Shown here: piece by piece, positions 25,785 to 34,155 of the stretch
How positions within the stretch are numbered: position 1 is the stretch's first letter
Layout of the letters: each line of letters begins with the position of its first letter
Assembly (NCBI RefSeq): GCF_900188395.1
Contig: NZ_FZOB01000001.1
Location: 62,001 to 126,000, forward strand
Direction: 5' to 3'
Source: Desulfurobacterium atlanticum
GTDB lineage: Bacteria > Aquificota > Aquificia > Desulfurobacteriales > Desulfurobacteriaceae
DNA length: 64,000 bases
Notes under the pieces: generated by a model
Databases searched by the model: none
Seen by the model: the letters and a program-made list of their open reading frames with translations, nothing else
What the model was told of the DNA's origin: nothing
Made by a program: the position numbers and the translations under genes

Positions 25785-27330
25785 CTATTTTAACTTCCCC
25801 GTCAACATACTCTATACGGGGGAATAGAATTTCCGGTTTGTTTAAAGTTTTTCCCGCTTTTAGACCACCCCACTTTTTGAAACTTTCTACTTTAAACTCT
25901 TCTTCATCAAGGTTTAGCATCTCTTTCATCTTCTTACCGGCAGCAGGCATAAATGGGGAGACAAATGCGGTTATGAATCTTAAGGCTTCAACCATGTTGT
26001 AAAGAACCCTGTTTAGCTCTTCTTTATCTTCTTTGTTAAGGCTCCACGGAGCGGTTCTGTCAATGTAAAGGTTAACAAAGTTAATAAACTGCCATATCTC
26101 TTCAAGGGCTTTTGTAAGTTCACCTTTTGGAATTAATTTTTCTATCTTTTCAAAGGTTTTAACAGCCTTTTCTTCAAGTTCTCTATCGATCTCTGTTATA
26201 TTTCCGGACGGTTCTGGAACGGTGCTGTTTCTGTATTTTTTCACCATGGAAAGAGTTCTATTAAACAGGTTTCCAAGGTCGTTTGCAAGCTCTCCGTTTA
26301 TCCGTGCCACAAGCTTTGAGTGGGAGAAATCACCGTCAAGTCCGAATGTAACTTCTCTGAACATGAAAAATCTTACCTGATCAATTCCGAACTTTTCAAC
26401 AAGCTCGTAAGGGTTGATAACATTTCCTTTTGATTTACTCATCTTTTCACCTTCAACAGTCCACCATCCGTGAGCAAAGACTTCCTTTGGAACATCAAGT
26501 CCTGCTGACATTAAGAAGGCAGGCCAGTAGATGGCATGGAAACGGAGAATATCCTTTCCCACAAGGTGAAGGTCTGCAGGCCAGTAGCGGCTAACTTTTT
26601 CCGTATCATCGGGATAACCGATAGCTGTAAGATAGTTTGTCAGTGCGTCAAACCATACGTAGATTACATGGTTTTCGTTTAACGGCACAGGGATTCCCCA
26701 TGTAAAGCTTGTTCTGCTTATGGATAGATCTTTTAACCCCTGTTTTACAAAGTTTACAACTTCATTTTTCCTGAAATCCGGTTTTATAAATTCAGGATTT
26801 TCTTCATACAGTTTTAAAAGTTTATCTTCATATTTTGAAAGGCGGAAGAAGTAAGATTCCTCTTTGACCTTTTCTACAGGCCTTTTACACATTGGACACA
26901 GTTTACCTTCAAGAAGGTCTTTCTCTGTGTAGTAGGTTTCACAGGGGACGCAGTACCATCCTTCATACTCTCCAAGATAGATATCTCCGTTCTCGTAGCA
27001 TTTCATAAAGATGTGTTGGACTGCTTTGATGTGATCTGGATCTGTTGTTCTTATAAATCTGTCGTAAGATATGTTTAGTTTTTCCCAGAGTTCTTTAAAC
27101 CGTGGGACGAGAGAGTCAACAAACTCTTTTGGAGACATTCCTTTCTTTTCTGCGGCTTTCTGAATTTTAAGTCCGTGCTCGTCTGTTCCTGTTAAAAAGA
27201 AAACATCTTTTCCCATAAATCTTTCAAACCTGGCGATTATGTCTGCGGCTGTTGTTGTGTAAGCGTGCCCTAAATGGGGAACATCGTTAACGTAGTATAT
27301 AGGTGTTGTTACGTAAAATTTCTCTTTCAT
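25765..27330 (-). CDS. metG: Methionyl-tRNA synthetase
   Basis: 521 residues from ATG 27330 (M-K-E-K-F-Y-V-T-T-P-I-Y-Y-V-N-D), supported by GGAG six bases upstream. H-L-G-H stands for the HIGH motif, and K-M-S-K-S-K-G-N is complete. A zinc knot with two CxxC pairs (W-Y-C-V-P-C and L-C-P-M-C) sits in the connective domain. There is no C-terminal EMAP/Trbp dimerisation domain, so any such partner must be encoded elsewhere, as known in Aquifex. Confidence 0.96.
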   Translation of the reverse strand: MKEKFYVTTPIYYVNDVPHLGHAYTTTAADIIARFERFMGKDVFFLTGTDEHGLKIQKAAEKKGMSPKEFVDSLVPRFKELWEKLNISYDRFIRTTDPDHIKAVQHIFMKCYENGDIYLGEYEGWYCVPCETYYTEKDLLEGKLCPMCKRPVEKVKEESYFFRLSKYEDKLLKLYEENPEFIKPDFRKNEVVNFVKQGLKDLSISRTSFTWGIPVPLNENHVIYVWFDALTNYLTAIGYPDDTEKVSRYWPADLHLVGKDILRFHAIYWPAFLMSAGLDVPKEVFAHGWWTVEGEKMSKSKGNVINPYELVEKFGIDQVRFFMFREVTFGLDGDFSHSKLVARINGELANDLGNLFNRTLSMVKKYRNSTVPEPSGNITEIDRELEEKAVKTFEKIEKLIPKGELTKALEEIWQFINFVNLYIDRTAPWSLNKEDKEELNRVLYNMVEALRFITAFVSPFMPAAGKKMKEMLNLDEEEFKVESFKKWGGLKAGKTLNKPEILFPRIEYVDGEVKIAKTKKG

Positions 27331-27375
27331 GTATGTCTCCTGCAAGTTTAATGTTTTTTCTGTGAGGGTATTTTA

Positions 27376-27972
27376 CTATTTCGGCATCTGTTTTAACATT
27401 TTTTCCACATACTTGCCTATTATGTCAAATTCAATATTTACAACGTCTCCCGGTTTTTTGAATTTAAGGTTTGTTTCTTCAAATGTTGTTGGAATAACAG
27501 CAACGGAAAAGCTACTTTCACTTATTGAAGCTATGGTTAAGCTTATTCCATCAATGCCGATAGAGCCTTTTTCAACTATTAAGTGACCAAATTTTGAAGG
27601 TGTTTTAAAGGAGAAAAGGAAACTATCACCTACTCTTTTGATTGATGTTATTTTTGTAATTGTATCAACATGTCCCTGAAGAATATGTCCGCCCAATCTG
27701 TCAGACAGCTTTAATGCTCTTTCAAGGTTAACAATATCTCCTGCTCTCAAGTATCTGAAACCGCTCTTTTCTATTGTTTCAAAAGAAACATCAAAACTTA
27801 AGGAGTCTCTTTCTATTTCTGTTACTGTAAGACATATTCCGTTAACGGCTATACTGTCTCCCTTTTTGGTTTCTTCTATCACTTTTTTACATTTAACTGT
27901 CAGGCTTGAGTTTTTTCCCTGCCTTAAAATCTGCTTAATTTTTCCAGTTTCCTCAACAATTCCTGTAAACAT
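27376..27972 (-). CDS. ribE: Riboflavin synthase, alpha chain
   Basis: 198 residues with the internal duplication of the family: two beta-barrel halves, each with a V-N-G-I-C-L-T-V or I-D-G-I-S-L-T-I block. It opens M-F-T-G-I-V-E-E-T-G and has L-G-G-H-I-L-Q-G-H-V-D-T. It dismutates two 6,7-dimethyl-8-ribityllumazine molecules to riboflavin. No FMN riboswitch is visible upstream. A stand-alone riboflavin-type reductase gene lies 3 kb away. Confidence 0.95.
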   Translation of the reverse strand: MFTGIVEETGKIKQILRQGKNSSLTVKCKKVIEETKKGDSIAVNGICLTVTEIERDSLSFDVSFETIEKSGFRYLRAGDIVNLERALKLSDRLGGHILQGHVDTITKITSIKRVGDSFLFSFKTPSKFGHLIVEKGSIGIDGISLTIASISESSFSVAVIPTTFEETNLKFKKPGDVVNIEFDIIGKYVEKMLKQMPK

Positions 27973-28046
27973 TTAAAAACTCCTTAAAGTTCTACATGGT
28001 AAAATTACAAACTGACTTTGAAATTATAACGTTTAAGGGGACAAAG

Positions 28047-28970
28047 TTGAGAATAGCAACAATAGATATAGGAACCAATTCAACCCGTATGCTTATTGCC
28101 GATGTTGAAAACGGGCAGGTAAAACCTCTGTTTAAAACAGGTAAAGTAACGCGACTTGGTCAGGGGGTGAAGAAAAACGGGTATCTTTTAAAAGAGAGTA
28201 TAGAAAGAACGATAAAGGTTCTGGAAGAGTTTAAGAAGATAATTGAAAGGTATGAAGCTGAAAAGGTGATTGCGGTAACAACAGAGGCTGCAAGATTGGC
28301 AAAAAATGCTGATGAGTTTTTGAATAGGGTTAAAGAGCTCGGTATAGAGTTAAAAATTCTTTCTGACAGGGAAGAAGCAGAGCTTGTTTATATTGCCAAT
28401 GTTTTCCACTTTAAACCTTCTGTAAGTGCGATGACTGTTGACCTTGGTGGAGGCAGCACGGAAATAGCTTACGGAGAAGGGGAAAGATTACTTTACTATG
28501 AAAGCTTGAAATTTGGTGTTGTTGTTCTTCTTGAGAATTTCATCCATTCAGACCCGCCGACAGAAGAAGAATTTACTAATCTGGAGGGATTTATAAAAAA
28601 TAATCTTGAAAATTTTAAGAAAAGGGCCGGGATTAAAGAGCCTTTTGTTGTTTACGGCGTAGGTGGGACTATAACTTCTGTTGTTGCTATGGAAGAGAGG
28701 ATGACTGTTTACGATACTGATAAGGTTCACGGTTATACAGTAACTTACAGTTTAATAAAAAAGTGGTATAAAAAGGTTGTCTCTATGAAAACTGAAGAGA
28801 GAAAAAATATAGTTGGTCTTGAGGCCGGAAGGGCGGATGTGATTGTGCCGGGACTTGCATTTTTTAAAGTGTTCTGTGAAGTATTTGATGTTGATAAGAT
28901 TACAGTAAGTGAACTTGGATTACTATACGGATTAGCTTTAAAGGAGGCCAGAAGATGTCAAAAAGGATAG
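28047..28970 (+). CDS. ppx: Exopolyphosphatase / pppGpp phosphohydrolase (Ppx/GppA)
   Basis: 307 residues if the TTG at 28047 is used; AAGGGG stands six bases before it, and R-I-A-T-I-D-I-G-T-N-S-T-R is then the N-terminus, as in the family. An ATG at 27996 would add 17 residues without a clear ribosome site. ASKHA phosphate motifs are D-I-G-T-N-S, V-D-L-G-G-G-S-T-E and G-V-G-G-T-I. It removes phosphate from polyphosphate or pppGpp. The end overlaps ugd by 16 bases. Confidence 0.88.
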   Translation: MRIATIDIGTNSTRMLIADVENGQVKPLFKTGKVTRLGQGVKKNGYLLKESIERTIKVLEEFKKIIERYEAEKVIAVTTEAARLAKNADEFLNRVKELGIELKILSDREEAELVYIANVFHFKPSVSAMTVDLGGGSTEIAYGEGERLLYYESLKFGVVVLLENFIHSDPPTEEEFTNLEGFIKNNLENFKKRAGIKEPFVVYGVGGTITSVVAMEERMTVYDTDKVHGYTVTYSLIKKWYKKVVSMKTEERKNIVGLEAGRADVIVPGLAFFKVFCEVFDVDKITVSELGLLYGLALKEARRCQKG

Positions 28971-30289
28971 CTGTTGTAGGGACAGGTTACGTTGGACTTG
29001 TATCTGGAGCGTGCTTTGCGTATTTAGGGCATAAGGTTATAGGACTTGATATTGACCCTGAAAAGATAGAAAGGCTGAAAAAAGGGGAGGTGCCCATATA
29101 TGAACCTGGACTTGATAAGATTTTAAGGCAGGCAATAGACAACAAAAACATAGAGTTTACAACAGATTACGGGTATGCTGTAAAAAACTCCGATTTTATC
29201 TTTATCGCTGTGGGAACACCTTCAAGAGATGACGGTTCTGCTGACCTTTCATACGTTGAGAGTGCTTATAGAAGTATAGTTGAAGAGATGGAAGAGGGAG
29301 ATTTTAAAATCATAGTTAATAAATCAACCGTTCCTGTCGGTACAGGAAGATGGGCAAAAGAGTTTATCTCTTCTCTTTTAAGAGAGAAAGGATTTAAAGA
29401 GCCTGAAAAGATGTTTGAAGTTGTTTCAAATCCTGAGTTTTTAAGGGAAGGTAAAGCTGTTGAAGACTTTATGAATCCCGATAGAGTTGTTGTGGGAGCT
29501 GATAACAGAGATTATGCGGGAATGGTTGCTTCCCTTTATGAGAAACTTCAACCTGCAATGATAATAACAGACCTTCCGACGGCTGAAATGATTAAATACG
29601 CTTCAAACTCCTTCCTTGCCACAAAAATCTCGTTTATAAATGAGATTGCCAACATTTGTGAGAGAGCGGGAGCAGATGTTTCCGTTGTTGCAAGGGGGAT
29701 GGGACTTGACCACAGAATAAGTCCTCACTTTTTAAATGCAGGGTGTGGTTTCGGCGGAAGCTGTTTCCCTAAAGATGTAAAGGCACTTGTTTACACTGCG
29801 AAGCAGTATAATGTTGAACCTGAACTTTTAACAGCAACGCTTGATGTGAATGAGAAACAGAAAGTAAAGCCTGTAGAGAAACTTGAAAAATATTTTGATG
29901 CTCTCAATGGAAAAACTGTAGCTTTATGGGGGCTTGCATTTAAACCTGATACTGATGATATGAGAGAAGCTCCTTCAATATCAATTGTTAGAAAGCTTCT
30001 TGAAAAAGGAGCAACGGTAAAGGCTTATGATCCTGTTGCTATGGAGAATGCTAAAAAGGTGTTTAAAGGTGAGATAGAAAAGTATCCTGAAAAGCTTATT
30101 TTCTGTGATGATAAATATGATACCCTTGAAGGAAGCGATGCATTAATCCTTGTGACGGAGTGGTCAGAGTTTAAAGATGTTGATTTTGATAGGTTCAGGA
30201 ATAAAGTTATAATTGATGGAAGGAATCTCTGGGAGCCTTCTATAGTTAGGCAGTATGCAAAAGCTTATGAAGGCATTGGGAAACCTTAA
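28955..30289 (+). CDS. ugd: UDP-glucose 6-dehydrogenase
   Basis: 444 residues. NAD fold V-G-T-G-Y-V-G-L-V-S-G, middle domain with the K-S-T-V-P-V-G-T-G block, catalytic cysteine in G-F-G-G-S-C-F-P-K-D, and W-G-L-A-F-K-P-D-T-D-D. It oxidises UDP-glucose to UDP-glucuronate for surface polysaccharides. AGGAGG precedes the ATG inside the end of ppx. Confidence 0.95.
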   Translation: MSKRIAVVGTGYVGLVSGACFAYLGHKVIGLDIDPEKIERLKKGEVPIYEPGLDKILRQAIDNKNIEFTTDYGYAVKNSDFIFIAVGTPSRDDGSADLSYVESAYRSIVEEMEEGDFKIIVNKSTVPVGTGRWAKEFISSLLREKGFKEPEKMFEVVSNPEFLREGKAVEDFMNPDRVVVGADNRDYAGMVASLYEKLQPAMIITDLPTAEMIKYASNSFLATKISFINEIANICERAGADVSVVARGMGLDHRISPHFLNAGCGFGGSCFPKDVKALVYTAKQYNVEPELLTATLDVNEKQKVKPVEKLEKYFDALNGKTVALWGLAFKPDTDDMREAPSISIVRKLLEKGATVKAYDPVAMENAKKVFKGEIEKYPEKLIFCDDKYDTLEGSDALILVTEWSEFKDVDFDRFRNKVIIDGRNLWEPSIVRQYAKAYEGIGKP

Positions 30290-30302
30290 TTTGGAGTGAT
30301 TT

Positions 30303-30926
30303 ATGAATATAACGAGCAAAAGGGATACTTTGAAAAAACTTTACTCTCCTTTCGGTTCTGTATTTGCAAAGGCAAATATTCATCCTAACGTTATTACTTT
30401 TTCCGCCCTTGTGGTCGGGACAATTGCAGCATTTATGTATTACAAAGGGCATCCTGTTATAGGTGCTTTTTTGCTTTTTACTTCAGGCGTTCTTGATTTG
30501 TGTGATGGTTATGTTGCTGTAAATAACAGAAAAGCTACGAAATTTGGAGCTGTATTTGACTGGATTGCTGATAAGTGGGTTGATGGATTTGTTCTGGGTA
30601 GTGTTGCTTTAAGGTATGCTGGTGACTGGATAGCACTTTTTGTGGTCGTTGTTTCTATGCTTCATACATTTATTAAGCCTGTTGTTTATTCAGAGATAGG
30701 TTATGAGATAAGGGAAACAGGAAAAATAAAAGATCCTCTTGAAAACACGGGATTTTTTGGAAGACCTGAAACTTTTGTTACCCTTTTTGCAGCTTCTCTA
30801 ATCTATCCGTTTAACAATCAGATTTTAAGATATGCAATTGAGTTCATAGGTGTTATGAGTTTTCTTTCTCTTATGCAGAGGATATTCTATCTTTACAAAA
30901 ATTACGGCAGAGAGTATGAGGAGTAG
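30303..30926 (+). CDS. CDP-alcohol phosphatidyltransferase family membrane protein
   Basis: 207 residues with about five to six membrane helices. The family motif D-G-x2-A-R-x8-G-x3-D-x3-D appears as D-G-Y-V-A-V, nine residues, G-A-V-F-D-W-I-A-D: all metal-binding Asp and both Gly are kept but the motif arginine is valine. Spacing is exact. Family members make phosphatidyl-glycerol, -inositol or archaeal-type lipids from a CDP-lipid; which alcohol is used cannot be told. The next gene begins three bases after the stop. Confidence 0.8.
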   Translation: MNITSKRDTLKKLYSPFGSVFAKANIHPNVITFSALVVGTIAAFMYYKGHPVIGAFLLFTSGVLDLCDGYVAVNNRKATKFGAVFDWIADKWVDGFVLGSVALRYAGDWIALFVVVVSMLHTFIKPVVYSEIGYEIRETGKIKDPLENTGFFGRPETFVTLFAASLIYPFNNQILRYAIEFIGVMSFLSLMQRIFYLYKNYGREYEE

Positions 30927-30929
30927 ATT

Positions 30930-31604
30930 ATGAATAGACCTTACGTGATGATAGTTTCTGAAGTAACTATAGATGGGAAGCTTACTCTTGATGAGGGGGT
31001 TTCAAGTAAAGAGATAATGAAGCTTATGGATGATGAAGCCAATAAATACCTTCACCAGGTAAGAGCCGAGTGTGATGGGATAATGGTTGGAGCTACGACA
31101 GTGAGAATTGACAATCCCAGCCTTACCGTAAGGTATGTGGAAGGTGAAAGTCCGATAAGAATCATACCTGCTTCAACAGGAGATCTCCCTCTTGATGCAA
31201 ACATTTTTGATGTTGCAAAAGCTCCTACAATTATTGCTGTAAGCAAAAAATGTTCTGAAGATAAGATTAAAGCTATGAAAGAGAAGGGAGCTGATGTAAT
31301 TGTTGCTGGTGAAAATAAAGTTGATTTTGTTGAGCTTTTAGAAAAGCTTTATGAAATGGGCATTAAAAAGCTTATGGTTGAAGGTGGCTCAAAGGTAAAC
31401 TGGGAGATGATTAAAAATGACCTTGTTGATGAGATAAGGCTTATCCATCTTCCTGTTGTGGTTGGCGGTGATAATGTTCCTTCTCTTGTTTCAGGTGAGG
31501 GTTTTAAAAAGCTTGAGCTTGTTAAAAGGTATGATATTAAGGCTGTTTTTAAGTGTGGAAATCAGGTTATTACAGAGTATGTAAGGAAAAATTCGGGGAG
31601 TTAA
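30930..31604 (+). CDS. Stand-alone RibD-type (archaeal-like) pyrimidine reductase
   Basis: 224 residues: only the reductase half of RibD, without the deaminase. P-Y-V-M-I-V-S-E-V-T-I-D-G-K-L-T, I-M-V-G-A-T-T-V-R-I-D-N-P, L-M-V-E-G-G-S-K and the H-L-P-V-V-V-G-G-D block match the 2,5-diamino-6-ribosylamino-pyrimidinone 5'-phosphate reductase of archaea (MJ0671 type). It would use NADPH in riboflavin synthesis. A bacterial-type RibD elsewhere in the genome would make this a paralogue. Confidence 0.83.
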   Translation: MNRPYVMIVSEVTIDGKLTLDEGVSSKEIMKLMDDEANKYLHQVRAECDGIMVGATTVRIDNPSLTVRYVEGESPIRIIPASTGDLPLDANIFDVAKAPTIIAVSKKCSEDKIKAMKEKGADVIVAGENKVDFVELLEKLYEMGIKKLMVEGGSKVNWEMIKNDLVDEIRLIHLPVVVGGDNVPSLVSGEGFKKLELVKRYDIKAVFKCGNQVITEYVRKNSGS

Positions 31605-31616
31605 TCTCCCCTTTTA
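31595..31616 (+). terminator. Hairpin terminator after the reductase gene
   Basis: GGGGAG-TTAAT-CTCCCC followed by TTTTAAAT; overlaps the stop codon. It precedes the ABC permease genes, so these may have separate expression or receive read-through. Confidence 0.65.
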
Positions 31617-31627
31617 AATAGGGAGAA

Positions 31628-32611
31628 ATGTTTAAGTATATCGTAAAGAGGTTTCTTCATTTTATTCCCCTTATACTTGGTATGACTTTTGTATCGTTTT
31701 TAATAATAAAACTTGCTCCGGGAGATTTTCTAACATCTCTCAGGATGAATCCTTCAATTTCCGAAGAAACTATAAAAGCTCTTGAGAAAAGCTATGGCTT
31801 AAACGAGCCTCTGATAAAACAGTACTTTTTGTGGTTGTGGAATGCTCTCCACTTTAATCTTGGTTACTCTTTTTCCTATCACAGACCTGTTCTTTCACTG
31901 ATAGGTGAAAGGGTGGGGAACACTCTTTCTCTTACTGTCACAGCTTTTATCGTTTCATGGCTTGTGGCTGTGCCTCTGGGAATAGTTGCAGCTTACTATA
32001 GAAACAGGTTTGTGGATAGAATTATTACATCTTTCTCTCTTATAGGACTTTCAATTCCGTCATTCTTTCTTGCTTTTATTTTGATGTTTCTTGCAGCAAA
32101 GACAGGATGGTTTCCTATAGGCGGAGTAGTATCTCAAAATTATGAATCTCTTTCTGTTCTGGGAAAAATAGTTGACAGGTTAAAGCACATGTTTATTCCG
32201 TTAACTGCTATGGTTGTTGGCGGGATATCGGGACTTGTCAGGCTCATCAGGGGAACTGTAATTGAAGAGCTTGAAAAGGAGTATGTTAAGCTTGCTGTTG
32301 CCAAAGGGTTGCCCGTAAGAGTGATTTTATTTAAACATGTTTTAAGAAATGCTTTAAATCCTTTTATAACTCTTATAGGGTTTGATATAGCCGGACTGCT
32401 ATCAGGAGCTGCTCTTATTGAGATTATAACTGCCTGGCCGGGAATGGGGCGGCTTATGTTTGATGCTGTTATGGCTCAGGACTTTTTTGTTGTAATGGGT
32501 GCTCTTTATATAGGCGGGATAATGCTTATAATCGGTAACCTTATGGCTGATATTCTTCTTGCCCTTAATGATCCGAGAATAAGGGAAAAAGAGATAGAGG
32601 GAAGGTTGTGA
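31628..32611 (+). CDS. Oligopeptide/dipeptide ABC transporter permease, DppB type
   Basis: 327 residues, six transmembrane segments with the permease start M-F-K-Y-I-V-K-R-F and the EAA-type loop A-V-A-K-G-L-P near residue 220, L-R-N-A-L-N-P-F following. It partners with the DppC-type protein that overlaps it by four bases. Neither binding protein nor ATPases are adjacent; these must be encoded elsewhere. Confidence 0.92.
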   Translation: MFKYIVKRFLHFIPLILGMTFVSFLIIKLAPGDFLTSLRMNPSISEETIKALEKSYGLNEPLIKQYFLWLWNALHFNLGYSFSYHRPVLSLIGERVGNTLSLTVTAFIVSWLVAVPLGIVAAYYRNRFVDRIITSFSLIGLSIPSFFLAFILMFLAAKTGWFPIGGVVSQNYESLSVLGKIVDRLKHMFIPLTAMVVGGISGLVRLIRGTVIEELEKEYVKLAVAKGLPVRVILFKHVLRNALNPFITLIGFDIAGLLSGAALIEIITAWPGMGRLMFDAVMAQDFFVVMGALYIGGIMLIIGNLMADILLALNDPRIREKEIEGRL

Positions 32612-33660
32612 GAGAGTTTGTAAAGAAGCTTTACAGAAAGCATAAGCCGGGAGCTGTTGCTTTTGTTTTTTTATGCTTACTTTATTTTATCGCTATATTT
32701 GCCGATTTTATTGCACCTTACCCTTACGATATTCAGTTTCGTCATACTCCCTACCATCCGCCAACACCTGTCCACTTTTTTGATGAAAAAGGAAATTTTC
32801 ATTTAAGACCTTTTGTTTATGGACATAAATTGGTTGACCCTGTTTTTAAAACCTACACTACTGTGTGGGAGGAAAAATATCCTTTAAAGTTTTTTGTAAA
32901 AGGAGAACCGCACTATCTTTTTGGCTTTATAAAAACGGATATTCATCTTTTTGGAGTGGAAGGTAACGGAAAAGTCTTTCTCTTTGGGACAGATAGACTT
33001 GGAAGGGATATATTTTCGCGAATTATTTACGGAACCCGTATATCTCTTACTATAGGGCTTGTTGGTGTTGCAATTTCATTTTCCATAGGTCTGATAGTTG
33101 GAGCAATTTCCGGATATTTTGGAGGGATTACCGATACGGTGATTATGCGTCTGGTTGAACTGCTCATGGTTTTTCCTTCCTTTTACCTTCTTCTTGCCCT
33201 TCGTTCAATGTTTCCTGTTGATATTCCAAGTATTGCTGTGTTTTTTATAATTGTGGCGATACTTTCCCTTATAGGATGGACAGGCCTTGCGAGGGTTGTA
33301 AGGGGAATGGCTCTTTCCATAAGGGAGAGCGATTTTGTAAAAGCTGCTAAGGTTTTAGGCGGTAGCAGTTTTTACATTATCAGAAAACACATTATCCCAA
33401 ATACTTTATCCTACATTATTGTAGCAGCTACGCTCTCTATTCCAGGTTATATTCTGGGAGAGTCAGCTTTAAGTTTAATCGGGCTTGGTGTTCAGGAGCC
33501 TTATCCATCATGGGGTAATATGCTGTCAGAGGTTCAAAACGTTACAAAGCTTACCTCTTTTCCGTGGCTTCTTGCTCCAGGTATAGCTATATTCCTTGTT
33601 ATAATTGCTTTCAACCTTTTAGGTGATGCTTTAAGAGATTATTTTGATGTTAAGCTTTAA
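32608..33660 (+). CDS. Oligopeptide ABC transporter permease, DppC/YejE type, with long periplasmic insertion
   Basis: 350 residues, GTG start overlapping the oppB-type stop. After the first helix there is an insertion of about 80 residues (40-130: P-Y-H-P-P-T-P-V-H-F-F...F-G-F-I-K-T-D), then F-G-T-D-R-L-G-R-D-I-F-S-R, the standard DppC block, five helices and the E-S-A-L-S-L-I-G-L-G-V-Q-E-P-Y-P-S-W-G-N end. The insertion recalls YejE-like permeases. It likely imports peptides or related solutes. Confidence 0.9.
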   Translation: MREFVKKLYRKHKPGAVAFVFLCLLYFIAIFADFIAPYPYDIQFRHTPYHPPTPVHFFDEKGNFHLRPFVYGHKLVDPVFKTYTTVWEEKYPLKFFVKGEPHYLFGFIKTDIHLFGVEGNGKVFLFGTDRLGRDIFSRIIYGTRISLTIGLVGVAISFSIGLIVGAISGYFGGITDTVIMRLVELLMVFPSFYLLLALRSMFPVDIPSIAVFFIIVAILSLIGWTGLARVVRGMALSIRESDFVKAAKVLGGSSFYIIRKHIIPNTLSYIIVAATLSIPGYILGESALSLIGLGVQEPYPSWGNMLSEVQNVTKLTSFPWLLAPGIAIFLVIIAFNLLGDALRDYFDVKL

Positions 33661-34148
33661 GATTTATAAAGAATAGTAGTTATTGAATGCTTATAAACAA
33701 GCATTTTTCCCATGTAGGAGTTTACCCTTAAAACAAATCTATCAAATCCCTTTAATCTCCCTTCTATTTTTGAGCCGTTTCTGAAAAAGATTAAGATCCT
33801 TTTGTTTATAAGATTTCTCAGTGTTCTGCTTTGCACACCGCCAAGAAGTGAAGATGCAACTATTTTGTAACCTTCTGCAAGTTTTTTGTTTATTTCTTCC
33901 TCCTGCTGGGGGGTTAATACAGGAGGCACTGTTGCAAAAGATGCAGGTCTTATTATTATCTCTTCACCGTTAACTTCATAATTAATATCGCCGGAAGCTT
34001 TAAGGCTGTTTAGAAGAGGGATTATTACTTCCTGTTTGACATCAAGGGTTTTCATGAATTCATGAATGGTTCCTCTAAACTCTCCGTGTTCTTCAAGAAA
34101 ATCTATAAGCTCAAGTTGAAGTTCCTCAAGTGTTTTGTATCTCTTCAT
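33657..34148 (-). CDS. Winged-helix/Hfq fusion protein B
   Basis: 163 residues in two domains. Residues 5-68 look like a winged helix (F-R-G-T-I-H-E-F-M-K helix, then V-I-I-P-L-L-N-S-L-K and a wing G-D-I-N-Y-E-V). After a linker with P-P-V-L-T-P-Q-Q, residues 104-162 form an Hfq domain: N-K-R-I-L-I-F-F-R-N-G-S-K-I-E-G, G-F-D-R-F-V-L and V-Y-K-H-S-I. Residues equivalent to E. coli Hfq Gln8, Phe42 and Tyr55-Lys56-His57 (proximal U-rich RNA face) appear kept. It lies seven bases after its paralogue and overlaps the convergent permease by four bases. RNA and DNA binding are inferred from domains only. Confidence 0.75.
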   Translation of the reverse strand: MKRYKTLEELQLELIDFLEEHGEFRGTIHEFMKTLDVKQEVIIPLLNSLKASGDINYEVNGEEIIIRPASFATVPPVLTPQQEEEINKKLAEGYKIVASSLLGGVQSRTLRNLINKRILIFFRNGSKIEGRLKGFDRFVLRVNSYMGKMLVYKHSITTILYKS

Positions 34149-34155
34149 TTTTCAC

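Noticed and set aside
33357-33369. GGCGGTAGCAG resembling an RfaH ops element
   Set aside because: It is inside the permease coding region, encodes G-G-S, and a similar string occurs in comM for the same reason.
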